Of a stretch of DNA of 64,000 nt, positions 1 to 12,725 are shown one piece after another (within the stretch, counting starts at the first letter, position 1; every line of letters starts with the position of its first letter). Source of the stretch: Populus alba (taxonomy: Eukaryota > Streptophyta > Magnoliopsida > Malpighiales > Salicaceae); assembly GCF_005239225.2 (NCBI RefSeq), contig NC_133287.1, positions 13,621,493-13,685,492 on the forward strand, read 5' to 3'. The notes under the pieces are model-generated. The model saw only the letters and a program-made list of their open reading frames with translations, ran no database searches and was not told where the DNA came from. The translations under genes were made by a program, and so were the position numbers.

Positions 1-48
1 ATCTTGTGCGCTCATCTGATTATATATATGATGTTTTGTAATATATAG

Positions 49-1890
<1,842 letters not shown>

Positions 1891-3534
1891 ATTCCTTCGG
1901 CAGGATCTGAAGTCAAAGTTGTTAGCATCTGCAAATTGGGCTTTAACGGCTGAGAGATAGAGCTCTCAGCATTACTTAATTCAGCAGAATTTGGTCACCA
2001 CTTCATTCATTCAAGGCTGTGGTTAAGAATAAAAATTCATGGTTCTAGTTTTCCTTTGTTTTGTTTAATTATGGTTTTAGAATTTAATTTGATTATTTTA
2101 CTGTTGTATCATTTTTTCATTCGATTAATATTGATTATGATTCGTTTAATAATAATACAAATCTTCTGCACCATCATTGATTATGGTTTGTTTAATATTA
2201 GTTGTTTTTTTTTTTTCAGAAAGAAAAACGTAATATTTGACCCTAAAAAAAAAATAAAAGAAATGGATGACCAATGAAAACGAATACAAATGAAATGGAC
2301 ATGCCGAAAGGACCATGAGATTGCAAAGAACAAGATATTCCTATTGATGAAATAAGGCTAGCATATTTCTATGGCAACACCAAGATATATCCTATCAAGC
2401 AACAAATCTAGACCAAATGTGTTTGTGATTATGAAATGAATAAGCAGGTATGTCATAACCTATTTTTGAGTTATTCTTCAAATTCACCTTTTCTCTTCCA
2501 AAAAATCTCAAAATATATATTCGGACTAAAAACATAAAAAAAATCTAAAAACATTATAACATTGAGAGGAGGGTGTCGGAAAAAGCTAAAACTTGGTTGA
2601 GGAGGTTAGGAAATACAAAGATTGAAAATATACAGTATATTTTTGACATATGAAGAGCCATGTTGACAAAAAAAATTCAATTTGAAGAAAAAAGTCCAAC
2701 AACAAATATTTATGGACTTCATTAAATTTTATTGGAGGTTTAAGTTCATTATAAAAGTTCCAAAGGAAACGGTAACTTTTGTTGCAGCTAAGGGTGACCA
2801 AATTTGGAACCATTGTGCTGCTATAGTAGCCTCGGCACCAGTTGCTTCAACCTTTTCTATTCTACCCTGAATTGTACTAGTATAAGTTGTATGCAATAAT
2901 ATATTTCATTGAAGTTTTTATGATGAAATTACAATTGATGCAGAATGGCATCTTCTCTTGTTCGCTTTAATTCTTCTCAGTCTCAATCTCAACCTCTTCT
3001 TCATATTTTTTTCTATCTTTCCTGAAGTTTTCTTTTTGTTAAAGGAGAGCTTAACACTATTTTCTCCACCATATTGAATTCCCTCACATCATCTCTCCAA
3101 CCAGCCTCAACGCTGTGAGGGGTAAAAAAGAATGGGATTAATTGGGAGAGTTTAAAACCTTTTTATTTGATTTTTTATTCTTTTTTTTTTCTTGTATTTT
3201 TCTTTTATATTGATTTATAAAAAGAAAAATTAAAAAAAATCAAAAGAAAAAAAAAGTAAGAAGAAAGAGTTCGCGATCCAATTTCTATATCTCAATATTG
3301 ATTCTGGTTGATGATCTTAAAAGCAAATGTATTGTTACACGCAAAAGAATCAAATGACATGATCAATAAGTTAGCTTAGATGAGAGATGTTTGTAAGTTG
3401 AAGGTTTAATAGTGGAATACAAATAACAACGTTAGCATTGATATTAGCCAATAAAAACATGCTCGCTAAGTACACATTAAAGACCAAGAGTTACATAATA
3501 CTACTAACCAAACTAGAGCTTGTAGGTCACCTAT
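1891..3534. other. Intergenic, no gene seen
   Basis: Positions 1891-2175 are the 3' flank shared with GH1 copy 2 (28611-28874). From 2176 on the two copies differ because copy 2 is interrupted by an LTR. The rest is AT-rich, with A and T tracts around 3165-3260 that could fold on themselves. I see no convincing coding signal. Confidence 0.6.
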
Positions 3535-4060
3535 ACTTGTAAACCATTAATTGGATTATGCTATTATACTAAAACAACGAACTTATTGAGCAATTTTCTA
3601 AATCTATTAATTAGTCTTTATGTAAATTGCAAACCTTGGTACAATGATAAGTATACCGATGAAAAAAAATAATGTTGAGGAGATGCTTTTGCCAAAACTC
3701 CCCATGTTTTTTATAAAAATATATTCTTGTACTTGGATAAAAATTTGATGAATGCAAATAAAATAATATCATGCATGTTCAATTTATAGGTAGGAAAATA
3801 CTTCAAAACATTTTATTGATTTGATAGCATTGATTAATATTTGTATATTAATAGTTGATAATCCGTTTCGGAAAGTTAGTTCTTGTTAAAAAGGATTGTT
3901 CAAGTGGTTTTGATTGCAAAGTATTTAAGTATATATTAAGTATTAATGAGTTACATTCATTGAAACACTAATTCTAAGAAAAGATCAATAAATTTAGAAA
4001 ATTGTTCAATAAGTTCATTGTCTTAGTATAATAGCTTAATCCAATTAAAGTGCTTACAAA
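3535..4060. repeat. Long inverted repeat, arms 3535-3611 and 3984-4060
   Basis: The left arm (from ACTTGTAAACC to CTATTAA) matches the reverse complement of the right arm over about 77 bases with some mismatches. A shared core is TTGGATTA(T/A)GCTATTATACTAA. About 370 bases lie between the arms. This could be a degraded MITE-like element or a foldback. No clear target duplication was found, and the arms fade out at both ends. Confidence 0.6.
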
Positions 4061-4459
4061 TTTGTTTAAAATTTTGAAACATGCTTGTTGTTACCCAATT
4101 TTTGACATATGTTTTGATAAATTTTTTTTAAAATAATAATAATAATAAGAGTTTACATGTGGCGATAACATAGAGCATCAGGGCTAATATTAGGAAGCAA
4201 TATGTCAAGGAGATAATTATTAAATCATATATAATTACTGCAATATAAAATACCATAGATATATGATTTGATTCGTGCTCGTTATTAGGAAAATAATCAA
4301 TGCAATATAAAATATCATATATATGGGATTTGTTGGTGATGGTTATAGAAGACAATATCTGCAATAATTATTGCAGTATTTCCTTAAATAACACATGTAA
4401 ACATTTTCTATATAAATGAACATCCAATCATAATAAAAAAAAAAAATTTACAAAGGGGC

Positions 4460-4622
4460 TATTATAGAATGTATATCATGTATATTTATACATAGGATAT
4501 TAATGTAATGTAGGATTAATCCAATGTTGTAATCCCTATGGTTACTACTGTATTCTGCCCTACATATATAAATAGGAAAGGTTGGCTAAGGCCAAACCCA
4601 AGACATTCAGTTATTCTCAACT
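4460..4622 (+). repeat. 5' LTR of Copia element 1
   Basis: Starts TATTATAGAATG and ends TTCTCAACT directly before the PBS. It differs from the 3' LTR at two sites, both C/T (TATTTAT versus TATCTAT, and CATTCAG versus CATTTAG). A TATA-like TATATAAATAGG lies near its 3' end. The termini are TA..CT rather than TG..CA. Confidence 0.93.
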
Positions 4623-4635
4623 TGGTATCAGAGCC
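4623..4635 (+). other. Primer-binding site of Copia element 1
   Basis: TGGTATCAGAGCC, complementary to the 3' end of initiator Met-tRNA, abuts the 5' LTR with no spacer. It primes minus-strand DNA synthesis in reverse transcription. Confidence 0.93.
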
Positions 4636-4683
4636 AAAATAAATTAAAACACTTAGCCAGCAGCCTTCTCCTTCTCTGCAGCA

Positions 4684-7600
4684 ATGGATTCTTCTCAGCC
4701 GGCAGCCTTCTCCTCCTCTGCAGCAGCACCTGTTGTCCCACCCGTAGACTTACAATTTTCTTCTTCGGCCGCAGGACAGCTCTCTTCTTCAGCCTCAATT
4801 ATGCAGTGGCCACAGCACACTAATATTGGCCATGCTCTTCTCAATCCGGACAATGCTCCTCTGCTCAATCCGGACAATGCTCCTCTTCTGCCATCTTCGT
4901 CTGCTGAAACTACAGCAGCCTCTGCCGTGTGAATTGTGTCCCTCTCACACACCCATCAGGTCATCTCTATGAAATTAACGAATACCAATTACTTGTATTG
5001 GCGAATGCAGATGAAACCATACCTCTTAGGCCAAGGAGTTTTCGGCTTTGTTGATGGTTCAAACTCCTGCCCCTCTCCACATATTCCTGCTGCCGATGGT
5101 GCTACTCTTCAAGTATCTCAATCCTTTCTTCGTTGGAAACAACGAGATCAATTAATTCTAAGTGCCTTGCTCTCTTCACTGTCCATGGAAGTTCTTCATC
5201 TTGTTGTTGATTGTCCAACCTCATGTTCTGTCTGGCTCACACTTGAGCAAGCTCTAGCCTCTACATCCAATTCCCGTATTATGCAATTACATGGTTCCCT
5301 TCAAGAACTTCGACAAGGTGATGATTCGGTAACTCAATTTTTGCAAAAAGCTAAGACTTTATTTGATGAGCTAGCAGCTACTGGCCGGCCTATCTCGCTA
5401 ACCGATTTTAATCTCTATATATTTCGTGGCCTTCGCGGAGAATTTAAGGACTTAGTAACAAGTCTTATTACAAGGGCGGACCCTCTGCCATATGCAGATT
5501 TGCTTAGTCATCTGCTAACTCATGAATTTATTCATAAAACCTCTCATTTGTCTATGGGATCTGCTGCCATTCACGCACCATTGCTGCCCACGCCACCTTC
5601 AACACTACTGTCTCAACGCTACAATTCTGTTCAGTTTGGACGACATAGGGGGCGTGGCAGCTGGCGAAATAATTCTGCTCAGGATCAACGCTACAATCCT
5701 TCTACCGCTCACAGAGGCAACCGAAATAATTCCTATAGGTCTGATTTTCGTAACTCTCAAACCAATTACAATTCTGCTCCTCAATATGGCACCGAAAATA
5801 GGCACAGCAGCTGGCAAGGAAATTGGCAGCACCAAGGCTCAAATTCCCGCTGCCAGCTATGCAACAATTATGGACACACTGCTCCTCAGTGTTCCCAACT
5901 TTAGCAACGCAGTCATGGCCCGCAACACAGTGCCAATTTGGCATTCAATAATTCTGCCTCTGCTGCTGAATGGTTTCCGGACACCGGTGCAAACTAACAC
6001 GTCACACCCGACCTTGCAACCTTGACTGCTTCAGAACCATACAATGGTAATGATAATTTGCATGTTGGTGATGGTAAGGGACTTTCCATATCTAATATTG
6101 GCCATACAAAAATATATAACCCACATCGTTCATTCACTTTATCTAATGTTCTACATGTTCCTGCAATCACGAAACCTCTGCTTTCTGTTCAGAAATTTTG
6201 TCTCGATAATAATGTTTATTTTGAATTTCACCCTTTTCTGTTTTATGTCAAGGATCTCAACACCAATGAAGTCCTTCTCTCAGGTCAGAGTAAAGATGGT
6301 CTCTATACTTTATCCAAGTTCAGGTCTTCCGTCCTGTCAACTCCTCAAGCCTATTGGTCTCCTTGCACCTCTGCCTCTGCTGATTTGTGGCATCGTCGCC
6401 TAGGTCATCCTACCTCCCGCATTTTTAAATTTTTAGTCTCGAAAAATAAGATCATTTGTAACAACAAAAGTCTTAATTTTCAATGCCAAAGTTGTCCCTT
6501 AGGAAAATCGTCACGTTTGTCTTTACGACCTACTGGTCACAAAACTTCTGCTCCGCTTGAATTAATTTTTAGTGATGTGTGGGGTCCTACTCCCCTTTTT
6601 TCTTCGGATGGTTATCGTTATTTTGTTATATTTGTTGATGCGCACACAAAATATATATGGTATTATCCACTTGTTGCAAAATCTAATGTTTATTCTGTCT
6701 TTCATCAATTTCAAACTCTTGTCGAACGTCAGTTTTCTTTAAAAATAAAATCTGTTCAAACTGATTGGGGCGGTGAATATCGCAAACTCTCCACTTTCTT
6801 CCAAACTGTTGGTATTCATCACCGTCTGATATGTCCACATACTCACGAACAAAATGGAATGGTAGAAAGACGTCATAGGCATATTGTGGAAACCGGTCTT
6901 ACTCTTCTAGGTCAATGTAAAGCTCCTTTTCGTTTTTGGAATTATGCATTTGATACTTCGGTTTATCTCATTAATCGTATGCCTACTTTTGTTCTTGATA
7001 ATCGATCTCCTTTTGATTGTTTGTTTCAACGGTCTCCTGATTATCAATTTTTACGTACTTTTGGATGTCTATGTTTTCCTTTCTTGCGTCCCTATAATAA
7101 TCACAAATTAGATTTTCGGTCTTCTCCTTGTATATTTTTTGGCTACAGTCCCTCTCACCTTGGTTATCGATGTTTTGATATTGAATCTCATCGCATGTAT
7201 ATCTCCCGTCATGTTCGTTTTCATGAAAATGTTTTTCCGTTTGATAAATCTAAACAGATTGCACAGGTTCCCTCTCAAACCCATACACCATCCCCTATTA
7301 CCATCCTCCCAAATCTCAACCTCTCACCACTGTTTACAGCTCAAAATCCATCCCCACCCGCCTCTGCCTCTGCCCTACCCTTACTGCCGACTCCAGCACC
7401 ACAGCCCCCATATTTCCCTTGCCGATCACCCCATGCATCTTTATCTAACCATATTGTTGCAGCTACAGGTTGCAGCTCAGTGTTTCCTGTTCTCCAGCAC
7501 GAAGTCCTTGCGCATAGTGGGAGATCCTCTGGCTCGTCTTCAGCTCCTCTTTATTCTGCCACCAATTCGACTTCTGCCGACTCTACCTCTGCTGCCAGCT

Positions 7601-9369
7601 CTCCACTTGCGGCAGCTTCTTCACCGGATTCTTCTCCTGGACTAAATCTGGTGGTGGATCTCTCCCTCTATCTGCTGCATCATGACACCTCTGTCATGCC
7701 TCCTTCACCTGCATCACCGCCAGTTCTCAGCCGACTCCCTATGATCCTTCGATCACGGCAGCCCAAAAATGCCAATATGGTGTCCTCTACTGCCGCTAAT
7801 GCAGCTGTTTCTCGGGTATTGCTCTCTCCCTCCTCTGAACCTGTTGCCTTTTCTGATGCAGATAAGTATGTGGCTTGGCATGATGCCATGTGTGATGAGA
7901 TCAAGGCTTTACGATCCAATCATACTTGGTCTCTAGTGCCCTTTCATCCATCGATGAATGTCGTGGGCAGCCGATGGGTATATCGTATCAAACGTCGTAT
8001 TGATGGCAGCATCGAACGTTATAAAGCCCGTCTAGTTGCTAGAGGCTTTACTCAACAGGAAGGCATTGATTATTCTGAAACTTTCAGCCCAGTTATTAAG
8101 CAGGCCACCGTCAGATTAATCTTTTCCATTGCAGTTTCCCGCAATTGGAAGATCCATCAGCTTGATATTCATAATGCCTTTCTCAATGGTGTTCTTACTG
8201 AAGAGGTCTACATGAAACAACCTCCAGGTTTTGTTGATTCTACTCTTCCATCTCATGTGTGCAGGTTGCACAAGTCACTATATGGTTTAAAACAGGCACC
8301 AAGGGCATGGTACACTCGTCTGAGTGATTTTTTACTCTCTATTGGTTTCCTTGCCTCCAAGGTTGACACTTCCCTGTTTATCTTATCTGATGGCACTAAT
8401 ATCTTCTATCTTCTCGTCTATGTTGATGATATTTTGCTTACAGGCAGCAACTCTGCCATGCTCCATCATCTAGTCCAGTTACTAAGCTCTGAATTCAAGC
8501 TACGTGACTTAGGTGATGTTCACTACTTTCTAGGTATTGAAGTTCAGTCTACAGGTATGGGTCTGATGTTGCGCCAACAAAAATATATTCTTGACATCCT
8601 CACTCGGGCTGGTATGACTTCCTGCAAACCGGTTGACACTCCAGTTTCTCCCTCTAAACTTGCTCTACAACCGGATCATCCATTTTCTGATCCCACACAG
8701 TTTCGTCAAATTGTGGGTGCTCTCCAGTATCTTACATTCACTCGCCCAGATATCTGTTTTGCTGTTAACAGAGTCTGTCAGTACATGCATGCTCCTACAG
8801 ATTTCCATTGGGCTGCTGTTAAACGCATACTCCGCTATCTCAAAGGAACGGCTTCTTATGGTTTTCATATCACTCGAGGTACCTCCTTTGCTCTTCATGG
8901 TTTTACAGATGCTGATTGGGCTGGGAGTATTGATGATCGCAAGTCTATGGGTGGTTATCTTGTTTTCTTTGGTCAAACATCGATTTCATGGAAATCCGGC
9001 AAGCAACGTACAGTTGCTCGCTCTTCCACTGAGGCTGAGTATAAAGCCTTAGCAGATGGTACTGCTGAGGTCATCTGGCTTCAATATTTGTTAAGAGATC
9101 TTCAGGTTCCCTCCATCTCGGCTCCTACTATTTGGTGTGATAATCTTGGTGCTACTTATCTCTCGGCAAATCCTATCTTTCATGCTCGTACTAAGCATGT
9201 TGAGGTAGACTATCATTTTGTCCGTGACCGGGTAGCAAAGAAGGAAATTCAAATTCGGTTTATCCCTTCTCAGGATCAACTTGCTGATGTCTTCACCAAA
9301 CCACTTTCCGTTGCGTCCTTTACTGCCTTCAGGTTCAAGCTTTGGGTCGATCCTCCACCCTCAGCTTGA
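4684..9369 (+). pseudogene. Copia element 1 gag-pol polyprotein, one frame with three stop codons
   Basis: Starting at ATG 4684 (MDSSQPAAF), the same frame runs 1561 codons to TGA 9367-9369. It is broken only by TGA 4930, TAG 5902 and TAA 5995. Domain order: Gag; a CCHC knuckle CQLCNNYGHTAPQC; protease motif DTGA (codons 433-436), with the third stop two codons later; the zinc-binding pre-integrase domain (LWHRRLGHP and CQSCPLGK); integrase D631 (DVWGP), D694 (TDWGGEY) and E728 (NGMVERR); reverse transcriptase with YVDD (1246-1249); RNase H (TDADWAG, SSTEAEYKAL, ARTKHVEVDYHFV). Copia element 2 has CAA at the third stop site, so that stop is a single C-to-T change. RNase H reads KSMGGY where the family usually has KSTGGY, again a C-to-T change. 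No full-length polyprotein can be made as it stands. Confidence 0.93.
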
Positions 9370-9376
9370 GGGGGCA
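9368..9376 (+). other. Polypurine tract of Copia element 1
   Basis: GAGGGGGCA directly precedes the 3' LTR and overlaps the end of the pol stop codon. It is the expected primer for plus-strand DNA synthesis. Confidence 0.8.
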
Positions 9377-9539
9377 TATTATAGAATGTATATCATGTAT
9401 ATCTATACATAGGATATTAATGTAATGTAGGATTAATCCAATGTTGTAATCCCTATGGTTACTACTGTATTCTGCCCTACATATATAAATAGGAAAGGTT
9501 GGCTAAGGCCAAACCCAAGACATTTAGTTATTCTCAACT
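9377..9539 (+). repeat. 3' LTR of Copia element 1
   Basis: 163 bp, same ends as the 5' LTR and two substitutions from it (about 1.2 percent). That indicates recent insertion or LTR gene conversion. Confidence 0.93.
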
Positions 9540-10624
9540 TAATTTTCTTCAAAAGAGGAGAGCCAAACACACAAAAAAAAAAAAAAAAAAAAAATATACC
9601 AAAAGTCGTTTCTCTTCCTCAGCCATAGCCCCCTCTCTTATTTTTCTTTTTAAAAAAAAAAATAAAACACAGCAGACATCCCTCCTTCTAGGCTTCATCC
9701 CTTAGCCCTCTGCCACACCTAACACGAGCCGCCGCCCCCCTACCTTCGAAAAAGAAAACAAAAAAACAGAGAGCCCCGACACACTCTTTGCCTATTTCCC
9801 CCCTCTGTTACACGGAGACTAGCCCCTCTCCTTCATCTGGCTGACTCTCCATCACGAGCTCTCCTCTCTTTAGCCAAACTAGAGAAAACGTTGCTTTGGC
9901 CTTTGAGAATTCTTGGTTTCCCTCTTCAGCCGGCCATTGATCAACAGTCTCTCTCTCAGTCGGCCAAAACCAGATCTCCTCCCTCACTTCTTCTTCCCCT
10001 ACAGAACCCTTTTTTCCTTTTACCCATAGCCAAACACCTTCCCCGATTTCCTCATCCCACTCATCCCGACAGCCCACTCATTTCCATTTCCTTCGGACAA
10101 GAACGAGAGAGAGCACCCAAAACCAGTCCCCCTCCTGGCATTCCCCTCTCTCGGCCATTTCTTCCCCTGCACCTGAAGCAGCCCTCTCTGTCAACGAAGC
10201 CTCAGACCAGCCTCCACCGAGCCCCACAGCAGCAGCAACCATTTCTTCTCAGTAGAGACAAGACAGACACGAAATGAGATGAAGGACGAGCAGAAGGAAA
10301 GAAGATAAACAGATGAAAACCAGAGAGACGGACCAGCAGGCCTTCGCCATCACCTTTGTCCCTTCATTCCGTCTCCAGTTTCTTCTCCTCCAGTGGTGCA
10401 ACTTTTTAATTCACCCAGTTACTGTGCATGTAAATTTTAATTCACCAGTAACTGTTCACGCGGGTCTCCTGCTGGCAGAAAAGAAAAAAAAAGTTTATGT
10501 TTGGCTTCGAGGGGTCATCCTTGATTTTTTGGACTGTTCAGTTTTCTTGTAAATTTTGAGAATATATACGCAGTTTGTTGTCTTTAATTGCAATTAAATG
10601 TGATGTTTGTTTTTTTTTTTGCCA

Positions 10625-10626
<2 letters not shown>

Positions 10627-10659
<33 letters not shown>
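10627..10659. repeat. TA microsatellite
   Basis: About 33 bases of almost pure TA dinucleotide inside the right part of the interrupted gypsy LTR. Confidence 0.9.
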
Positions 10660-10881
10660 TAATTTGTGTGTTGCATACGACCAATACCCTAACATGTTTT
10701 GAACGTTTTTTTATGAAAAAAATATTGAAAGTTTTGAAAATGTGTTTTCGAATGCATTTCTTAAACACAAATTATTTTCTTGCATTTTCTGGATTTTACA
10801 ACATGTTTGTAAGACTCCAAAGAGTATTGGCTAATATTTCAAAAAATATAAAAATTTCATTTTAGGGAGAAATCATCTATT

Positions 10882-11026
10882 ATTCACCATTAATGTTTGG
10901 ATAAAGAAGTCCCCAAAGGGTGAATATCCAAAATATTATTGGGAATAACTTGTTATTATTCGTTGTTAATATTTGGATAAAGAAGCCCTCGGTGGTAAAT
11001 ATCCAAAATAATTTTATACGAATAAT
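10882..11026 (+). repeat. Two tandem hairpin repeats in the gypsy LTR leader
   Basis: Both copies carry TTTGGATA..TATCCAAA stems: 10896-10903 with 10925-10932, and 10972-10979 with 11000-11007. The loops are about 20 nt and share AAAGAAG. The first copy can also pair ATTCACC 10882-10888 with GGTGAAT 10919-10925, which competes with its main stem. The second is flanked by ATTATTCG 10955-10962 and CGAATAAT 11019-11026. Confidence 0.6.
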
Positions 11027-11437
11027 AAATCACCACACATCCTTGAAAGAAGCCTTGATTATAATCAAGGACACTTCAATTTTTGACTCCACGATTTACG
11101 AGCCGTGAGAGTATGAAACACGAAGGTAAAAATAGGCTTTTAAAGCGCCCTGAATTTCTTTAGATTTCTAATTTTTATCCCTCTTCCTTGCGATTTACAA
11201 GTTCATGGAATCTCCTTGAATTTCTATCTTAATAAATTTAGTTTGAATCAAACCTAGAAAAACTAATGGGATTAGAAAACACCAACACCATAGCAATTAT
11301 AAGGCAAACCAAACACCAAGCAACTTACCTTAGGTAGGGCGTACTAGGGGTGCTAATACCTTCCCTTTACGCAACGAGTCCCTTGCCTTAGAATCTCTGA
11401 AAGACCAGTTAGGGTTCCTAGCGACCAAAATACTAGG

Positions 11438-11447
11438 TGGCGACTCC
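11438..11447 (+). other. PBS-like decamer inside the LTR
   Basis: TGGCGACTCC lies 71 bases before the LTR end, in a block conserved with the Ogre-like LTR (31234-31243). It equals the first ten bases of that element's true PBS at 31341. Confidence 0.7.
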
Positions 11448-11775
11448 AAAAAAATCAATCAAGCAAATACAAACGAAAAACAAATCGTCATCGGACGCCG
11501 CGCAAGTGATGTGCGACAATTCTGACATCCATTGCATGCTAATTAAATGGTTTACAAATAGAGATAACATACAGACTATAGTTACATTAATATTATTATG
11601 TAACTCTTGTTCTTTAATGTAGGTTTAATGTGAACTTCACCTATGTTTTATCTTACCTTAAATGTAACTAGTACCAGTAATAAAATGCTACAGCACAATA
11701 TAAGAGATTATGAACAAGTTTTGGAGTTCTCAACTAATCGAGTCTAGCTTCTATATATTTCATGGATCCCCAAGA

Positions 11776-12465
11776 TTTGTGAAAATTCTAGAACTCTGCC
11801 AAGTTGCCCCAACCTGCAACTCACTCAAGTCAGTCATTGACTCCTCTCTCCCTCTCACCTTCCTAGGCATTGCTTGGTTCAAATTTCCTCTAGCTCAGCG
11901 AATTATATTTTATGAGCTCACCGAGTCAAGTTAAACCTTATTCAATTTAGTAATACTCCCCAGGCTAAAAAAATTACTCTCCCAAACACTATTCCACTTT
12001 CTCCCACTTGTTGTCCACCTAGTGTGGCTAGAAAACTCCCCAAACCCATCCTCTTATACACTTCAAGTGATGCAATTTCACAAACCATAGCCGAGTCAAA
12101 TGCAGACATGGGTCATCTCTCAGGAATGAAACTCGACAAGCCATCAAATCGTTTCCATATTTCCCTGAGATACCTACATCTGACACTAAAGCTTCAGTGA
12201 TTGCTTTGCAAATAACAGTGTTTCCTAACAAAGGGTTTTCTATTAGCATCGTTTGTCATCATGGAATTCTTGATAGGAAATCTGCTACAACTTTCATCAA
12301 GGCATATGCTTATATATGGAAACACTTAGAATATGATCAATAACCTTTGTTACCTAGTGAGCTAACCCAATTTTTGGACAGGGGAGTTATCAAGGATGCA
12401 TATGGACTTGAAATGATCTTCTTGAACCAATGGTTATCACTGACCAGGTCGGATATAAAGACAAA
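11776..12465 (+). pseudogene. BAHD acyltransferase relic (phenolic-glucoside malonyltransferase-like)
   Basis: BAHD enzymes move acyl groups from CoA to alcohols or amines of secondary metabolites in the cytosol. Conserved stretches in order are VKILELCQVAP, SLPLTFLGIAWFKFP, FHFLPL, TSDTKASVIALQITVFPNKG, the catalytic HXXXD box as HGILD (12260-12274), then KSATTFIKAYAYIWKH, LTQFLDRGVIKDA and LNQWLSL. A stop at 11936-11938 and at least two frameshifts (about 12050 and 12120) break it. The C-terminal half with the family's DFGWG motif is absent. Copia element 2 inserted about 30 bp downstream, and I could not find the missing half beyond it. The closest remembered relatives are phenolic or anthocyanin glucoside malonyltransferases; the substrate cannot be read from this fragment. 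Confidence 0.75.
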
Positions 12466-12498
12466 AACAGTAAAAATAAAATTTATTTAGTTTTAGAG

Positions 12499-12646
12499 TA
12501 TTATAGAATATACTTATATAGGAAATATTGTAGACATACTCTTGTGTGGTAAACTCCACCATTACTATTGTATATTTCCCTACACACACACATATACACA
12601 AAGGGTTGGCTACCCATTAGATTAAGCCTCCCAATTATTCTCAACT
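12499..12646 (+). repeat. 5' LTR of Copia element 2
   Basis: 148 bp, TATTATAGAATA to TTCTCAACT, followed at once by the PBS. The CACACACACATATACACA patch here reads as TA repeats in the 3' LTR. Confidence 0.92.
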
Positions 12647-12725
12647 TGGTATCAGAGCCTTCTGCCGTCAGAACTCTTTTCTCCCTTCCTCCCTTTGCAG
12701 CCGACCCTCTCTTTACTTTCTCTAC

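Larger units (their letters stand above)
4460..9539 (+). mobile_element. Ty1/copia element 1 (Ale/Retrofit-like), near-complete and young
   Basis: A 5080-bp element with two 163-bp LTRs that differ at two positions, a Met-tRNA type PBS, one long gag-pol frame and a polypurine tract. The Gag type (YLYWRMQMKPYL, FLRWKQRDQLILSAL, SRIMQLHGSL) and the short LTRs suit the Ale/Retrofit lineage. It sits in a gypsy LTR. The five bases on either side (GGGGC and TAATT) do not match, so the expected target duplication is missing. Three in-frame stops interrupt the polyprotein; otherwise the frame is open from end to end. Confidence 0.93.
4089..11518 (+). mobile_element. Tat/Ogre-like gypsy LTR, split by a Copia insertion
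   Basis: The left part is 4089-4459 and the right part 9540-11518, about 2.35 kb together. This compares with the 2.46-kb LTR at 28875. The left part opens TGTTACCCAATTTTTGAC, like the start of that LTR, and has a TATA-like TATATAAAT near 4411. The right part ends GTGATGTGCGACA, matching the other LTR's end, and shares the segment GACCAGTTAGGGTTCCTAG and CTAGGTGGCGACTCC (11411-11447). No PBS follows 11518, so this is probably a solo LTR or a truncated element. The flanks CTTGT and ATTCT do not form a target duplication. Inside are a pyrimidine-rich leader (about 9600-10300), a TA microsatellite and a pair of hairpin repeats. I infer that the two parts belong to one LTR. Confidence 0.55.

Noticed and set aside
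9499..10277. Ser/Pro/Lys-rich frames in the interrupted gypsy LTR
   Set aside because: They follow pyrimidine-rich, low-complexity LTR sequence with no motif.
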